21,700 nucleotides of DNA from DAOTYX01 sp034434635 (lineage in GTDB: Bacteria; Chloroflexota; Anaerolineae; B4-G1; DUEL01). A program made the translations under genes and the position numbers. Location of the stretch: assembly GCA_034434635.1 (NCBI GenBank), contig DAOTYX010000038.1:1-21700 (forward strand), given 5' to 3'. A model generated the notes under the pieces. It had not been told where the DNA came from and searched no databases. It saw nothing but the letters and a program-made list of their open reading frames with translations. Positions 8,734-15,601 of the stretch are shown here, in pieces. Positions within the stretch are counted from its first letter, which is position 1, and every line of letters begins with the position of its first letter.

Positions 8734-10350
8734 CTATCTCTTCATCCGCTGCATCCAGGCCATCAACTTGAACAGCCGCGACTTGAGCCACTTGCCGAAA
8801 CGGGCGGAGCGTTTCTCGTCCTCCGGCGCGTAGGCGGGGTCGTTCAGAATCAGGTACAACGCCCGTTCGACGCCGTGAGGGATGATGTCGCCGGCCATGC
8901 CGTAGCCGATGCAGTCGTATCCCACCATGTAGAGGTTGGGAATAGGGGTTCGGGGATCGAGCCGCTGCGCGCCGCTCTGGCCGATGCGGTGGGCCATCTC
9001 TGCGGTCCACGTGCCGGTAAAGAACATCGGCACCTGCAGTTCGACCACCAGGTCGAAGTTGGGGAAGACCTGGCGCAGTTGGCCACGCACCAGTTCCAGT
9101 TCGTGTTGTCGGTCGAAGGGCGGTTCCATCACCCAGAAGACGTCCAGGATGTGCCGGCCCGGCGGGGCCAGGCGGGGGTCGAAGAAGGTCGGCGCGTAGG
9201 TGTTCAGCGTGCGCTCCCAACCCATCGTGTGCAGCAGCGAGTGCTCGCCCCCCAGGAGCGGCTCGGTCGTGCCCAGCACCAGCGCGGCGACGTTGGCCGG
9301 CACGGCGCTGCGCAGGCGGGCGACGTAGTCGGCGGGGAGGTTCTGTTCGCCCACCAGGGAGATGAGCCGGTTGAGACCGGCGTTGTGCACCACCGTGTCA
9401 GCGGCGATCGTGCGCCCGTCGGCCAGCCTCACCCCACGCGCCTGCCCGTCGGCCACCGTGATGGCGGCGACCGGGGTGCGGGTGGCGATCTCCCCTCCGT
9501 GGCGGCGCACGACCTCCTCCAGCCCGGCGACGATGGCAGCCGTTCCGCCAATCGCCGTGCCCCAGACCGCCATCTGCTCCAGCGCGTCCACGATAGCCCG
9601 CTTGGTCTCCGTCGCGGAGAAGGTGTCTACCGTCTGCGAGGCGAAGCAGTAGGTGATGATCGTCTCGACGTACTTGATGTAGTCCTCGTTGCCGGGGAAG
9701 TACCGCTCGATGTACTGCCGGGCGGTCATGTCGTCGGGGTAGGTCACGCGGGGGTCGTACATGTCGGCGATCCAGTCATAGACGCGGGCCATCCCGCGCG
9801 CGCCGCCCACCAGCGCCTCCTGCGCCTCGTCGGTGGAGGCGAAGCGACGGCCGTCGCGCAGGAGGACCCAGTGCTCACCGCGGGCTTTGGTGTCGTGGAT
9901 GGTCACCCATTCGATGGGGGCCCCCAGGCGGGTGCACAGCCGTCCGATGCGGCTCTTGGGGCCGGGACAGGTCCACGCGGCGGTGCTGATGGCGTACCCC
10001 TTGTGCCACAGATGGGTGTACTTTCCGCCGATGAAGGAGAGCTGTTCCAGCACCAGCACCTTCTGGCCGGCGCGGGCCAGCCCGGCGGCGGTCATCAGCC
10101 CGCCGATGCCCGCGCCGATGACCACGGCGTCGTATCGCGGCTCCAGCGGCACGGGCGACGGGCGAAGTGCCGGGGCGGAGAAGACCTGGTTCGGGCACAG
10201 GAAGAGGCACTCGCCGCAGCGCGTGCACCGGTCGTCATCAATCCGCGGCCAGGTGACGGCCTCGATCTGGAGTGTAATCGCCTCCGCCGGGCAGCCCAGG
10301 ACGCAGTAGCCGCAGCCCGTACAGCGATGCGCCTCGATCGCGATGTCCAT
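8734..10350 (-). CDS. Ferredoxin-fused CrtI-like FAD oxidoreductase (phytoene desaturase/isomerase superfamily)
   Basis: I place the start at the ATG at 10350 (538 residues), which has GAGGA five bases upstream; the frame extends to 10404 but without a ribosome site. Residues 1-60 are a bacterial-type 2x[4Fe-4S] ferredoxin, with C10, C13, C16, C20 and C42, C45, C48, C52. A Rossmann FAD-binding segment follows (DAVVIGAGIGGLMTAAGLA, E102), then a CrtI-like body and the C-terminal FAD-contact stretch NLYMVGYDCIGYGMAGDIIP. CrtI-type enzymes desaturate or isomerise polyene chains, and related members saturate them. A fused ferredoxin implies that the flavin exchanges electrons with an iron-sulfur carrier, so reduction or reductive isomerisation is as plausible as desaturation. 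The upstream neighbours are a CruF-like protein and a geranylgeranyl-reductase homologue, supporting an isoprenoid substrate. Exact substrate and reaction direction are unknown. Confidence 0.82.
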   Translation of the reverse strand: MDIAIEAHRCTGCGYCVLGCPAEAITLQIEAVTWPRIDDDRCTRCGECLFLCPNQVFSAPALRPSPVPLEPRYDAVVIGAGIGGLMTAAGLARAGQKVLVLEQLSFIGGKYTHLWHKGYAISTAAWTCPGPKSRIGRLCTRLGAPIEWVTIHDTKARGEHWVLLRDGRRFASTDEAQEALVGGARGMARVYDWIADMYDPRVTYPDDMTARQYIERYFPGNEDYIKYVETIITYCFASQTVDTFSATETKRAIVDALEQMAVWGTAIGGTAAIVAGLEEVVRRHGGEIATRTPVAAITVADGQARGVRLADGRTIAADTVVHNAGLNRLISLVGEQNLPADYVARLRSAVPANVAALVLGTTEPLLGGEHSLLHTMGWERTLNTYAPTFFDPRLAPPGRHILDVFWVMEPPFDRQHELELVRGQLRQVFPNFDLVVELQVPMFFTGTWTAEMAHRIGQSGAQRLDPRTPIPNLYMVGYDCIGYGMAGDIIPHGVERALYLILNDPAYAPEDEKRSARFGKWLKSRLFKLMAWMQRMKR

Positions 10351-10375
10351 CTTGTCCTCACGATGGCGGGAGCGG

Positions 10376-11251
10376 TCACGCCGGTGGGGTGACGTGCTTC
10401 GCACCCGCGGGTGTGATGATCCTCGCCACGTTGATATGGGTCAGCGCGATGGCGATGAACGGCCCCATCGCCAGCAGTCCCACCAGGGCCACCTCCGGGC
10501 GCTGCAGGATGGTGATCGCCACACCGAAGGCGGTGAGGAAGAGCGAGGCGTACAGGGTCAGAGGCCCGTGGATGGCGATATAGGCTGAGCGGTCCGTCTG
10601 GGGCGCGCTGTCGGCGATCAGCCGGTAGACCAGGTTGATGACGAAGGCCACGCCCAGCCAGCCGGTGAAGTTGTCGATCGGCACCCCGTGTGCGACGTAG
10701 GGCACGTAGGGTCCGCCCTCTTGCCACACCCACCAGCCGCTGTTGACGGCGATGGGGTCAATCATCATGTCCCAGGCGGTCGTTGCCAGTGCCCCCACCA
10801 ACGACAGCCAGAGGTAGGAGGGGAGGCGCTGGCGGAGGGAGGCTGTACGGCCTGCCTGTATGGGGACCAGGATCTCGGTGATCGAATAGGCGGCGTAGAG
10901 GATCGGCTCCCAGGCCAGTGCGGCCAGGAAAGGGACCCCAAACAGCCGCAGTCCCAACCGCTCGGTGTAGAAGTACCGGCCGAAGACCAGGCCGTAGTTC
11001 ACCCCCAGCGCCTCAGCGGTGAAGGCGATGACAAAGGAGAGGGCGAACATGGCGAGGGCGCGCCGCCATCCCTTTGTCGCCTGCGCGTGCCAGATGACGA
11101 AGACCAGCAGCGCGCCGATGTAGCCCACGAGGAAGTGCACGGTGAAAGGGATGCGCATGCCCAGCAGGGAGTTGAGGATGATCAGGGCTACGGAGACGAT
11201 AGTGACCACGGCTATGTACAGAAAGGCCCTCCGGCCTCCGTTGTGGGTCAT
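10376..11251 (-). CDS. Carotenoid biosynthesis membrane protein (CruF/DUF422 family)
   Basis: This 291-residue polytopic protein has about seven or eight hydrophobic segments (for example 9-30, 38-56, 66-80, 147-163, 196-213). It carries family-like conserved stretches: EALGVNYGLVFGRYFY at 80-95, WDMMIDPIAVNSGWWVW at 160-176 and HGVPIDNFTGWLG at 188-200. The DUF422 family includes CruF and archaeal bisanhydrobacterioruberin hydratases, which add water to the end of a carotenoid chain; acidic residues in the membrane segments (E80, D161, D165) are candidates for catalysis. I chose the ATG at 11251 because GAGGAG lies 10 bases upstream. A GTG at 11269 overlapping the upstream stop (GTGA) is the alternative but lacks a ribosome site. 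It sits between the reductase and the ferredoxin-CrtI gene. Family call is good; the hydratase role is inferred. Confidence 0.82.
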   Translation of the reverse strand: MTHNGGRRAFLYIAVVTIVSVALIILNSLLGMRIPFTVHFLVGYIGALLVFVIWHAQATKGWRRALAMFALSFVIAFTAEALGVNYGLVFGRYFYTERLGLRLFGVPFLAALAWEPILYAAYSITEILVPIQAGRTASLRQRLPSYLWLSLVGALATTAWDMMIDPIAVNSGWWVWQEGGPYVPYVAHGVPIDNFTGWLGVAFVINLVYRLIADSAPQTDRSAYIAIHGPLTLYASLFLTAFGVAITILQRPEVALVGLLAMGPFIAIALTHINVARIITPAGAKHVTPPA

Positions 11252-11265
11252 AGGCGGTTCTCTCC

Positions 11266-12444
11266 TCACGACAGTGATGTGTCAGCGGGCGGCGGGTTGA
11301 ATGACACCGCCTGCAGCAGGATGCGCGGCAGGTGAAACGTCAGCATGCGGTTGAGTTGGCGAAAGGTGATGTCCCCGCGGATGACGCCGAAGACGGCGGA
11401 CTGCATCAGCGGGCTGCGGCTGAGCAGTTGCGAACCCAGCCGCGGGAAGCGGTAGACCAGGCTGGCGAAGCGCCGGGCGTGTCCCAACTGACGGATGATC
11501 TGGCTGTGGATGCGGGCGGTGTAGGCCGAGAGGTCGGCTGCGGCGCCGCTCAGCACCTGCCACACCACCTCGGCGGCGATGCGGGCGCTGACGACGGCAT
11601 AGTACACCCCCTCGCCCAGCCACGGATCGGCCAGATTCGCCGCGTCGCCCAGCAGGAGCGCCCGTCCTTTGTGTAGCGGCTCCTTCTTTCCTCCCAGCGG
11701 GATGAAGTGGCCCTGGAGGCTCAGCCGGCGACTTTCGTGCAGCACGGCATGGCTGGCGATGAACGCCTCCAGGCAGTGTTTCAGCCCCCGGCTCTGGCCC
11801 GGCTGGGCCCTGAAGACCCCGACAGACAGGTGATCGCGCTTGGGGAAGATCCAGCCATAACCGCCGGGCAACGCGCCGAAGTCGAAGGTGGCATAAGAGC
11901 CCTGGGCCTCCAACGCACCATCCGGGACGGCCAGTTCTGCCTCGATGGCCACGCCGACTTCGCGGTCGGAGAGCAATCCCGCCGCGCGGGCGACGACGCT
12001 GTTTACCCCGTCAGCGCCGGCGACGAAGCGGGCGGCGAAGTCGCCGTCACGGGTGCGCACCACCACGTGGTCGCGCCCCTCCTCCACGGCAATCACCGGT
12101 AACCCGTCGGCCAGGTACGCGCCGGCGGCCACCGCCTGCTGTACCAGGAAGTGGTCGAAGCGGTCGCGCATGGCCAGCCAGGCATAGCGGCGCAGCGGGG
12201 TGCGCAGCAGTGGCTGCCCGCCGTAACAGACGATGCCGCCGTCCGCCTCCTGCTCCAGCGCTGGCGAGACGTCGAAAGGCAGGCTCTGGATGGTCTTCAG
12301 CGTCAGGCCACCGCCGCAGGCTTTGTAGCGCGGCAGCCGGGCCTTCTCGATGAGCAGCACTTCCAGGCCGCGCCGCGCCAGGTCGTAGGCCAGCAACGCG
12401 CCCGCCGGCCCCGCGCCGACCACAACCGTGTCGTAAATCACCAC
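11266..12444 (-). CDS. Geranylgeranyl reductase family FAD-dependent oxidoreductase
   Basis: The 392-residue product is a group-A flavoprotein of the geranylgeranyl-reductase type. It has a dinucleotide fold with GAGPAG at 10-15 and E33. The family signature PRYKACGGG follows at 38-46, whose cysteine is characteristic of GGRs. GADGVNSVVAR lies at 143-153 and the second FAD motif LLLGDAANLADPWLGEG at about 263-279. These enzymes saturate isoprenoid double bonds in chlorophyll phytyl tails, archaeal lipids or menaquinone side chains, using NADPH or reduced ferredoxin. The gene for a ferredoxin-containing protein lies two genes downstream. Start: two adjacent GTG codons (12444 and 12441) follow GGAG at 4 and 7 bases; either is possible. 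The gap to the aminotransferase gene upstream is 17 bases. Family assignment is strong; the substrate is not determined by the sequence. Confidence 0.87.
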   Translation of the reverse strand: MVIYDTVVVGAGPAGALLAYDLARRGLEVLLIEKARLPRYKACGGGLTLKTIQSLPFDVSPALEQEADGGIVCYGGQPLLRTPLRRYAWLAMRDRFDHFLVQQAVAAGAYLADGLPVIAVEEGRDHVVVRTRDGDFAARFVAGADGVNSVVARAAGLLSDREVGVAIEAELAVPDGALEAQGSYATFDFGALPGGYGWIFPKRDHLSVGVFRAQPGQSRGLKHCLEAFIASHAVLHESRRLSLQGHFIPLGGKKEPLHKGRALLLGDAANLADPWLGEGVYYAVVSARIAAEVVWQVLSGAAADLSAYTARIHSQIIRQLGHARRFASLVYRFPRLGSQLLSRSPLMQSAVFGVIRGDITFRQLNRMLTFHLPRILLQAVSFNPPPADTSLS

Positions 12445-12461
12445 CTGTCTCCAGATTACCG

Positions 12462-13628
12462 CTACCGACTCGCCATCCAGCGCTCCCAGCGTTCCATGGC
12501 CTCCGCCAGGCGGGCGGCGGGGTGGCCGAGGGTGATGCGCACGTACCCCTCGCCATGCTCGCCGAAGGCGATGCCGGGGGAGAGGGAGACGCCGGTCGCC
12601 TCCAGCAGCGCCGCCGCGTAGTCGGCGCTGCGCTGCCCGGCGGGTAGCCGCACCCAGACGTAGAGCGTGGCCGAGGAGGGGGTGTAGGACAGCCCCATGC
12701 GGTCGAGGGCCGCCGTCACCACCTGGCGACGTTCGCGGTAGACCTGGTTGCGTTGGGCGATCCAGCCGTCGTCGGTCTGCAGCGCGGCCACCGCCGCGTC
12801 CTGCAGCGGCTGGAAGATGCCGGTGTCGGCGTTCGTCTTCAGGCGGGCCAGCGCGGCCAGCGCCTCACGGTTGCCGACGACCATCCCCACGCGCCAGCCG
12901 GCCATGTTGTGGGACTTGGAGAGCGAGTTGAACTCCACTGCCACGTCCATCGCGCCGGGCACCTGCAGCACGCTGGGCGCGACGTAGCCGTCCCACGTCA
13001 CGTCCGCGTAGGGGTTGTCGTAGGCCAGCAGGATGGAGTGCTTGCGGGCGAACTCCACCGCCTCGGCCAGGAAGGACAGCGGGGCGATGGCGGTGGTGGG
13101 ATTGCTGGGGTAGTTGAGCCACATGATGCGCGTGCGCGCCAGCACCTCAGAGGGGATCGCCGTCAGGTCGGGCAGCCAGCCGCGCTCCTCGGCAAGCGGC
13201 ATAGGGTAGACCTCGCCGCCCACCAGGTAGACGGCATTGCGGTAGGTGGGGTAGCCGGGGTCGGGCACCAATGCCACCGTACCCGGGTCCACGAAGGCCA
13301 TCGGCAGGTGGAAGATGCCCTCCTTGGAGCCGATCAGCGCCAAGACCTGGCTCTCGGGGTCCAGTTCCACGCCGAAGCGGCGGCCGTAGTACTCGGCGAC
13401 GGCGGCGCGAAAAGAGGGTGCGCCGTAGAAGGAGGGGTAGCCGTGCTTGCGCGGGTCGCGGGCGGAGCGTTCCAGCGTCTCGATCGCCGCGTCCGGCGGG
13501 GTCAGGTCGGGGCTGCCGATGTCGAGCGGGATGACATCCACCCCCTGGGCCTTGAGCGCCTGAATGCGCTTGCCGATGGTGGCGAAAACGTAGGTGGGGA
13601 GGTTGTTGAGTCTTTGTGCGGTTTGCAT
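12462..13628 (-). CDS. Class I/II PLP aminotransferase, LL-diaminopimelate aminotransferase-like
   Basis: This 388-residue fold-type I aminotransferase has all key residues: NYPSNPT at 172-178, D204 in AYDNPYAD for the pyridine nitrogen, and the Schiff-base lysine K238 in SLSKSHNMAGWRVG, with R246 in the same motif. The N-terminal text (IPLDIGSPDLTPP, YPSFYGAPSFRAAVAEYY) resembles DapL-type enzymes, which convert tetrahydrodipicolinate directly to LL-diaminopimelate for lysine and peptidoglycan. Closely related aminotransferases act on other amino acids, so the specific substrate is a best guess. ATG start at 13628; AGGAGA and AGGAAG lie within about 15 bases upstream. It is 40 bases downstream of the peptidase gene and 17 upstream of the GGR gene; no other lysine gene is near, so its place in an isoprenoid cluster is unexplained. 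Confidence 0.85.
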   Translation of the reverse strand: MQTAQRLNNLPTYVFATIGKRIQALKAQGVDVIPLDIGSPDLTPPDAAIETLERSARDPRKHGYPSFYGAPSFRAAVAEYYGRRFGVELDPESQVLALIGSKEGIFHLPMAFVDPGTVALVPDPGYPTYRNAVYLVGGEVYPMPLAEERGWLPDLTAIPSEVLARTRIMWLNYPSNPTTAIAPLSFLAEAVEFARKHSILLAYDNPYADVTWDGYVAPSVLQVPGAMDVAVEFNSLSKSHNMAGWRVGMVVGNREALAALARLKTNADTGIFQPLQDAAVAALQTDDGWIAQRNQVYRERRQVVTAALDRMGLSYTPSSATLYVWVRLPAGQRSADYAAALLEATGVSLSPGIAFGEHGEGYVRITLGHPAARLAEAMERWERWMASR

Positions 13629-13668
13629 ACTCTTCCTGATCTCCTGTTTGTGTGAGTCCAGATGGAAG

Positions 13669-14610
13669 TCACTCCATCTCTTCCAGCCAGTATTCTACCA
13701 CCCGCCCGATCCGTTCCAGGCTCTCTGCGCTCACCTTATCGGGTGTGTCCTGGGTGGTGTGCCAGTAGGGGTAGTCGAAGTCAATGATGTCCACCGCCGG
13801 GATGCCCAGCGCGATGAAGGGAATGTGGTCATCGTAGAGCGAGTAACGGGTCTCCGGGATGAAGGTCTGCGTGTAACCCAGCGTGGCGGCGATGCCCCAC
13901 AGCCGCTCCCCCAGCACGGGGTCGGAATGGCCCTCGAAGTAGAACTGCTGGTCCGCGTCGCCGACCATGTCCAGCAACACCATCGCCTCCGGCGTCACCT
14001 CCAGGTGTTCGGCCATGTAGGAGGAGCCGACGCACCAGTCCCAGCCGTTCAGGTTGCCGTTGTCCTCGGCGTCGAAGAAGGCCAGCCAGACCTGGTGATC
14101 CAGCCGTTCGCGGTCGAGGACGCGGGCCAGTTCCAGGAGCACCGCCACGCCCGAGGCGCCGTCGTTGGCACCCATCACCGGCTGGCTGGGGTCCTCTCGA
14201 TCGGCGCTGCGGCGGGTGTCGTAGTGGGCGCCGAGGATGAGCACTGGCCCCTCGCCGAGCACGCCGATGATGTTGCGCACCGGTGTGTCCTGGTACGTGA
14301 ACTCCTGCGTCTCCACGTGCCAGCCCTGCGCTTCCAGCTGGGAGATAATGTAGTCACCAGCTGCGCGGTGGGCCGGCGAACCGGTGGGCCGGAATCCCAG
14401 GTCACACTGCGCCTGGACGTGGACGAAGGCAGCCTGACCGTCAAAGACGAGGGGCAGTGGAGTGGGAGAAGGAAGCGGCGAGAGCGGAGACGCGACGCCC
14501 TCAGGCGCTCCGCCGCATCCTGCCAACAGGAGGATGAGCAAGAGCGCCGCGGTTCTCTTGCACGAGACTGGCGCGTGCTGCCAACACCGAGAGACTGAAT
14601 TGCCTTGCAC
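13669..14610 (-). CDS. M28-family zinc peptidase / glutaminyl-cyclase-like lipoprotein
   Basis: The 313-residue product starts at a GTG (14610), has a hydrophobic leader and a canonical lipobox LAGC (C32), then a Ser/Pro-rich linker, so it is probably lipid-anchored outside the membrane. The M28 metal-site residues are visible in order: H129 (LGAHYDTR), D150 (GANDGASG), E182-D183 (FFDAEDNG), D214 (LLDMVGD) and H284 (YPYWHTTQDT). Family members are co-catalytic zinc aminopeptidases; some bacterial relatives with a DDHIPF...WHT arrangement, as here (260-285), are glutaminyl-peptide cyclotransferases. I cannot decide between them. No ribosome site precedes the GTG; the promoter's -10 box ends only nine bases upstream, so the mRNA may be leaderless. 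It is the first gene of the long minus-strand cluster. Confidence 0.85.
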   Translation of the reverse strand: MQGNSVSRCWQHAPVSCKRTAALLLILLLAGCGGAPEGVASPLSPLPSPTPLPLVFDGQAAFVHVQAQCDLGFRPTGSPAHRAAGDYIISQLEAQGWHVETQEFTYQDTPVRNIIGVLGEGPVLILGAHYDTRRSADREDPSQPVMGANDGASGVAVLLELARVLDRERLDHQVWLAFFDAEDNGNLNGWDWCVGSSYMAEHLEVTPEAMVLLDMVGDADQQFYFEGHSDPVLGERLWGIAATLGYTQTFIPETRYSLYDDHIPFIALGIPAVDIIDFDYPYWHTTQDTPDKVSAESLERIGRVVEYWLEEME

Positions 14611-14619
14611 AGGCTACTG

Positions 14620-14647
14620 ATTGTACACTAAAGAGGCGGCTTGACAA
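14620..14647 (-). promoter_or_regulatory. Promoter of the minus-strand gene cluster
   Basis: On the minus strand, TTGTCA (14642-14647) is followed by a 16-base spacer and TACAAT (14620-14625). The expected start point falls about two or three bases before the GTG at 14610, so the first message would be nearly leaderless. Box matches are strong; activity is inferred. Confidence 0.65.
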
Positions 14648-14698
14648 GGTGACACCAGTGTGGGGTGCGTCCCAATTCTGTCGGGCTGGCCGCTTCGT

Positions 14699-14722
14699 AG
14701 GACAACTGCTCGCAGTTGTCCT
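14699..14722. promoter_or_regulatory. 24-bp inverted repeat in the divergent intergenic region (candidate operator)
   Basis: AGGACAACTGC (14699-14709) and its exact reverse complement GCAGTTGTCCT (14712-14722) are separated by TC. With G-T mismatches allowed, the symmetry extends about three bases further on each side. It lies between the two divergent promoters, 11 bases upstream of the response regulator's -35. No T-run follows, so it is not a typical terminator. It could be an operator for the adjacent regulator or a dispersed palindromic repeat. Confidence 0.6.
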
Positions 14723-14733
14723 GCGGTGCGGGG

Positions 14734-14761
14734 TTGCATCTTCTGACAATGGCAGTAGAAT
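14734..14761 (+). promoter_or_regulatory. Promoter of the response-regulator gene
   Basis: TTGCAT (14734-14739), a 16-base spacer and TAGAAT (14756-14761) form a sigma-70-like promoter. The start point would be near 14768, a leader of about 13 bases including GGAGG before the ATG at 14781. This supports 14781 rather than the upstream in-frame start. Confidence 0.6.
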
Positions 14762-14780
14762 AAAGAGCGGGAACGGAGGC

Positions 14781-15470
14781 ATGGCCGAGAAGATTCTCAT
14801 CGTTGACGACGAGCAGGGCATGCTGCAGCTGATTGACGCGTTGCTCACCGCTCATGGCTTCACGACCTTCATGGCCATGAACGGGGAGCAGGCGTTGGCG
14901 CTTTTCCATCAGGTGGCCCCCGACCTGGTCATCCTCGACATCATGATGCCCGACATCAGCGGCCTGGACGTCTGCCGCGAGATGCGGCGCGTCTCCCCTG
15001 TCCCCATCCTCTTCCTGACGGCGATGGACAAGCAGGAGCACATCGTGACCGGCCTGCACGAGGGCGCCGATGACTACGTGGTGAAGCCATTCCATGCCCC
15101 TGAACTGCTGGCCCGCGTCCATGCCCTGTTGCGACGCGCGCGCATGGCCTGCCCTGTGGTGGGTGTTCTCCGCTTCGCCAACGGGGAGTTGGTCATCAAC
15201 CGCGCCGAGCAGCGGGTCTTTGCCCGCGATCGTGAGGTCGCGCTGAGTCCTCTGGAGTACAACCTGCTGCTCTTCATGGCCGAGCGCGCCGGGCACATTC
15301 TCCCCCCCGAGACGCTCTACGATGCCGTCTGGGGAGCCAGCCCCGATGCCGGCGTGCCGAACGTGAAGTGGTACGTCTGGCGTCTGCGGCAGAAGATCGA
15401 GTCTGACCCTGCTCATCCCCGCTTCATCCTCACCGAACGCGGCAAAGGATACCGCTTCTCGCCACTTTGA
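14781..15470 (+). CDS. OmpR/PhoB-family response regulator
   Basis: The 229-residue protein has a receiver domain (about 1-118) with the acidic pocket D9-D10, phosphorylated aspartate D53 in ILDIMMPD, T80 and K102 in VVKPF. A winged-helix DNA-binding domain follows (about 130-229), with the typical LSPLEYNLLLFMAERAG, VKWYVWRLRQKIE and ERGKGYRFSPL. The start at 14781 gives MAEKILIVDDE, the normal beginning of a receiver; the frame extends upstream to 14649, but that extension spans the promoter and inverted repeat. GGAGG lies very close to the ATG. No histidine kinase gene is next to it, so it is an orphan in this window. It is likely to control the neighbouring surface-protein genes and possibly the divergent cluster. 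Family and completeness are firm; targets are inference. Confidence 0.93.
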   Translation: MAEKILIVDDEQGMLQLIDALLTAHGFTTFMAMNGEQALALFHQVAPDLVILDIMMPDISGLDVCREMRRVSPVPILFLTAMDKQEHIVTGLHEGADDYVVKPFHAPELLARVHALLRRARMACPVVGVLRFANGELVINRAEQRVFARDREVALSPLEYNLLLFMAERAGHILPPETLYDAVWGASPDAGVPNVKWYVWRLRQKIESDPAHPRFILTERGKGYRFSPL

Positions 15471-15513
15471 TCCCCCCGCGTCCCATTTTGCCAACCGGAT
15501 TCAAACTTGCGTA

Positions 15514-15522
15514 TGCTATAAT
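15514..15522 (+). promoter_or_regulatory. Extended -10 promoter for the thioester-domain protein
   Basis: A TATGCTATAAT stretch gives a perfect -10 (TATAAT, 15517-15522) with the TGn extension. No good -35 lies at the normal distance, as is usual for extended -10 promoters. Transcription would start near 15529, giving a leader of about 73 bases to the GTG at 15602. Confidence 0.6.
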
Positions 15523-15527
15523 CAAAT

Positions 15528-15551
15528 GGGGTAGTACAACAATGCTACCCC
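15528..15551 (+). promoter_or_regulatory. 5'-leader stem-loop
   Basis: GGGGTAG (15528-15534) and CTACCCC (15545-15551) pair around a 10-base loop, at the predicted 5' end of the mRNA. It could protect the transcript's 5' end. It matches no riboswitch class I recognise, and no T-run follows. Confidence 0.45.
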
Positions 15552-15601
15552 GACGTGTCGCAAGTGGTGACCGGGTGTCCAGGGACAACAAGGGGGAGTC
15601 T

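Noticed and set aside
14641..14646. TTGACA on the plus strand as a -35 box
   Set aside because: No acceptable -10 lies 15-19 bases downstream; the same bases are explained by the minus-strand -35.
14649..14780. N-terminal extension of the response regulator
   Set aside because: It would cross the inverted repeat and promoter, and the receiver domain already begins normally at 14781.
15467..15601. TTG start of the surface protein overlapping the regulator's stop (TTGA)
   Set aside because: This would put about 45 residues ahead of a signal peptide and includes an extended -10 promoter; GTG at 15602 with GGGGGAG fits better.
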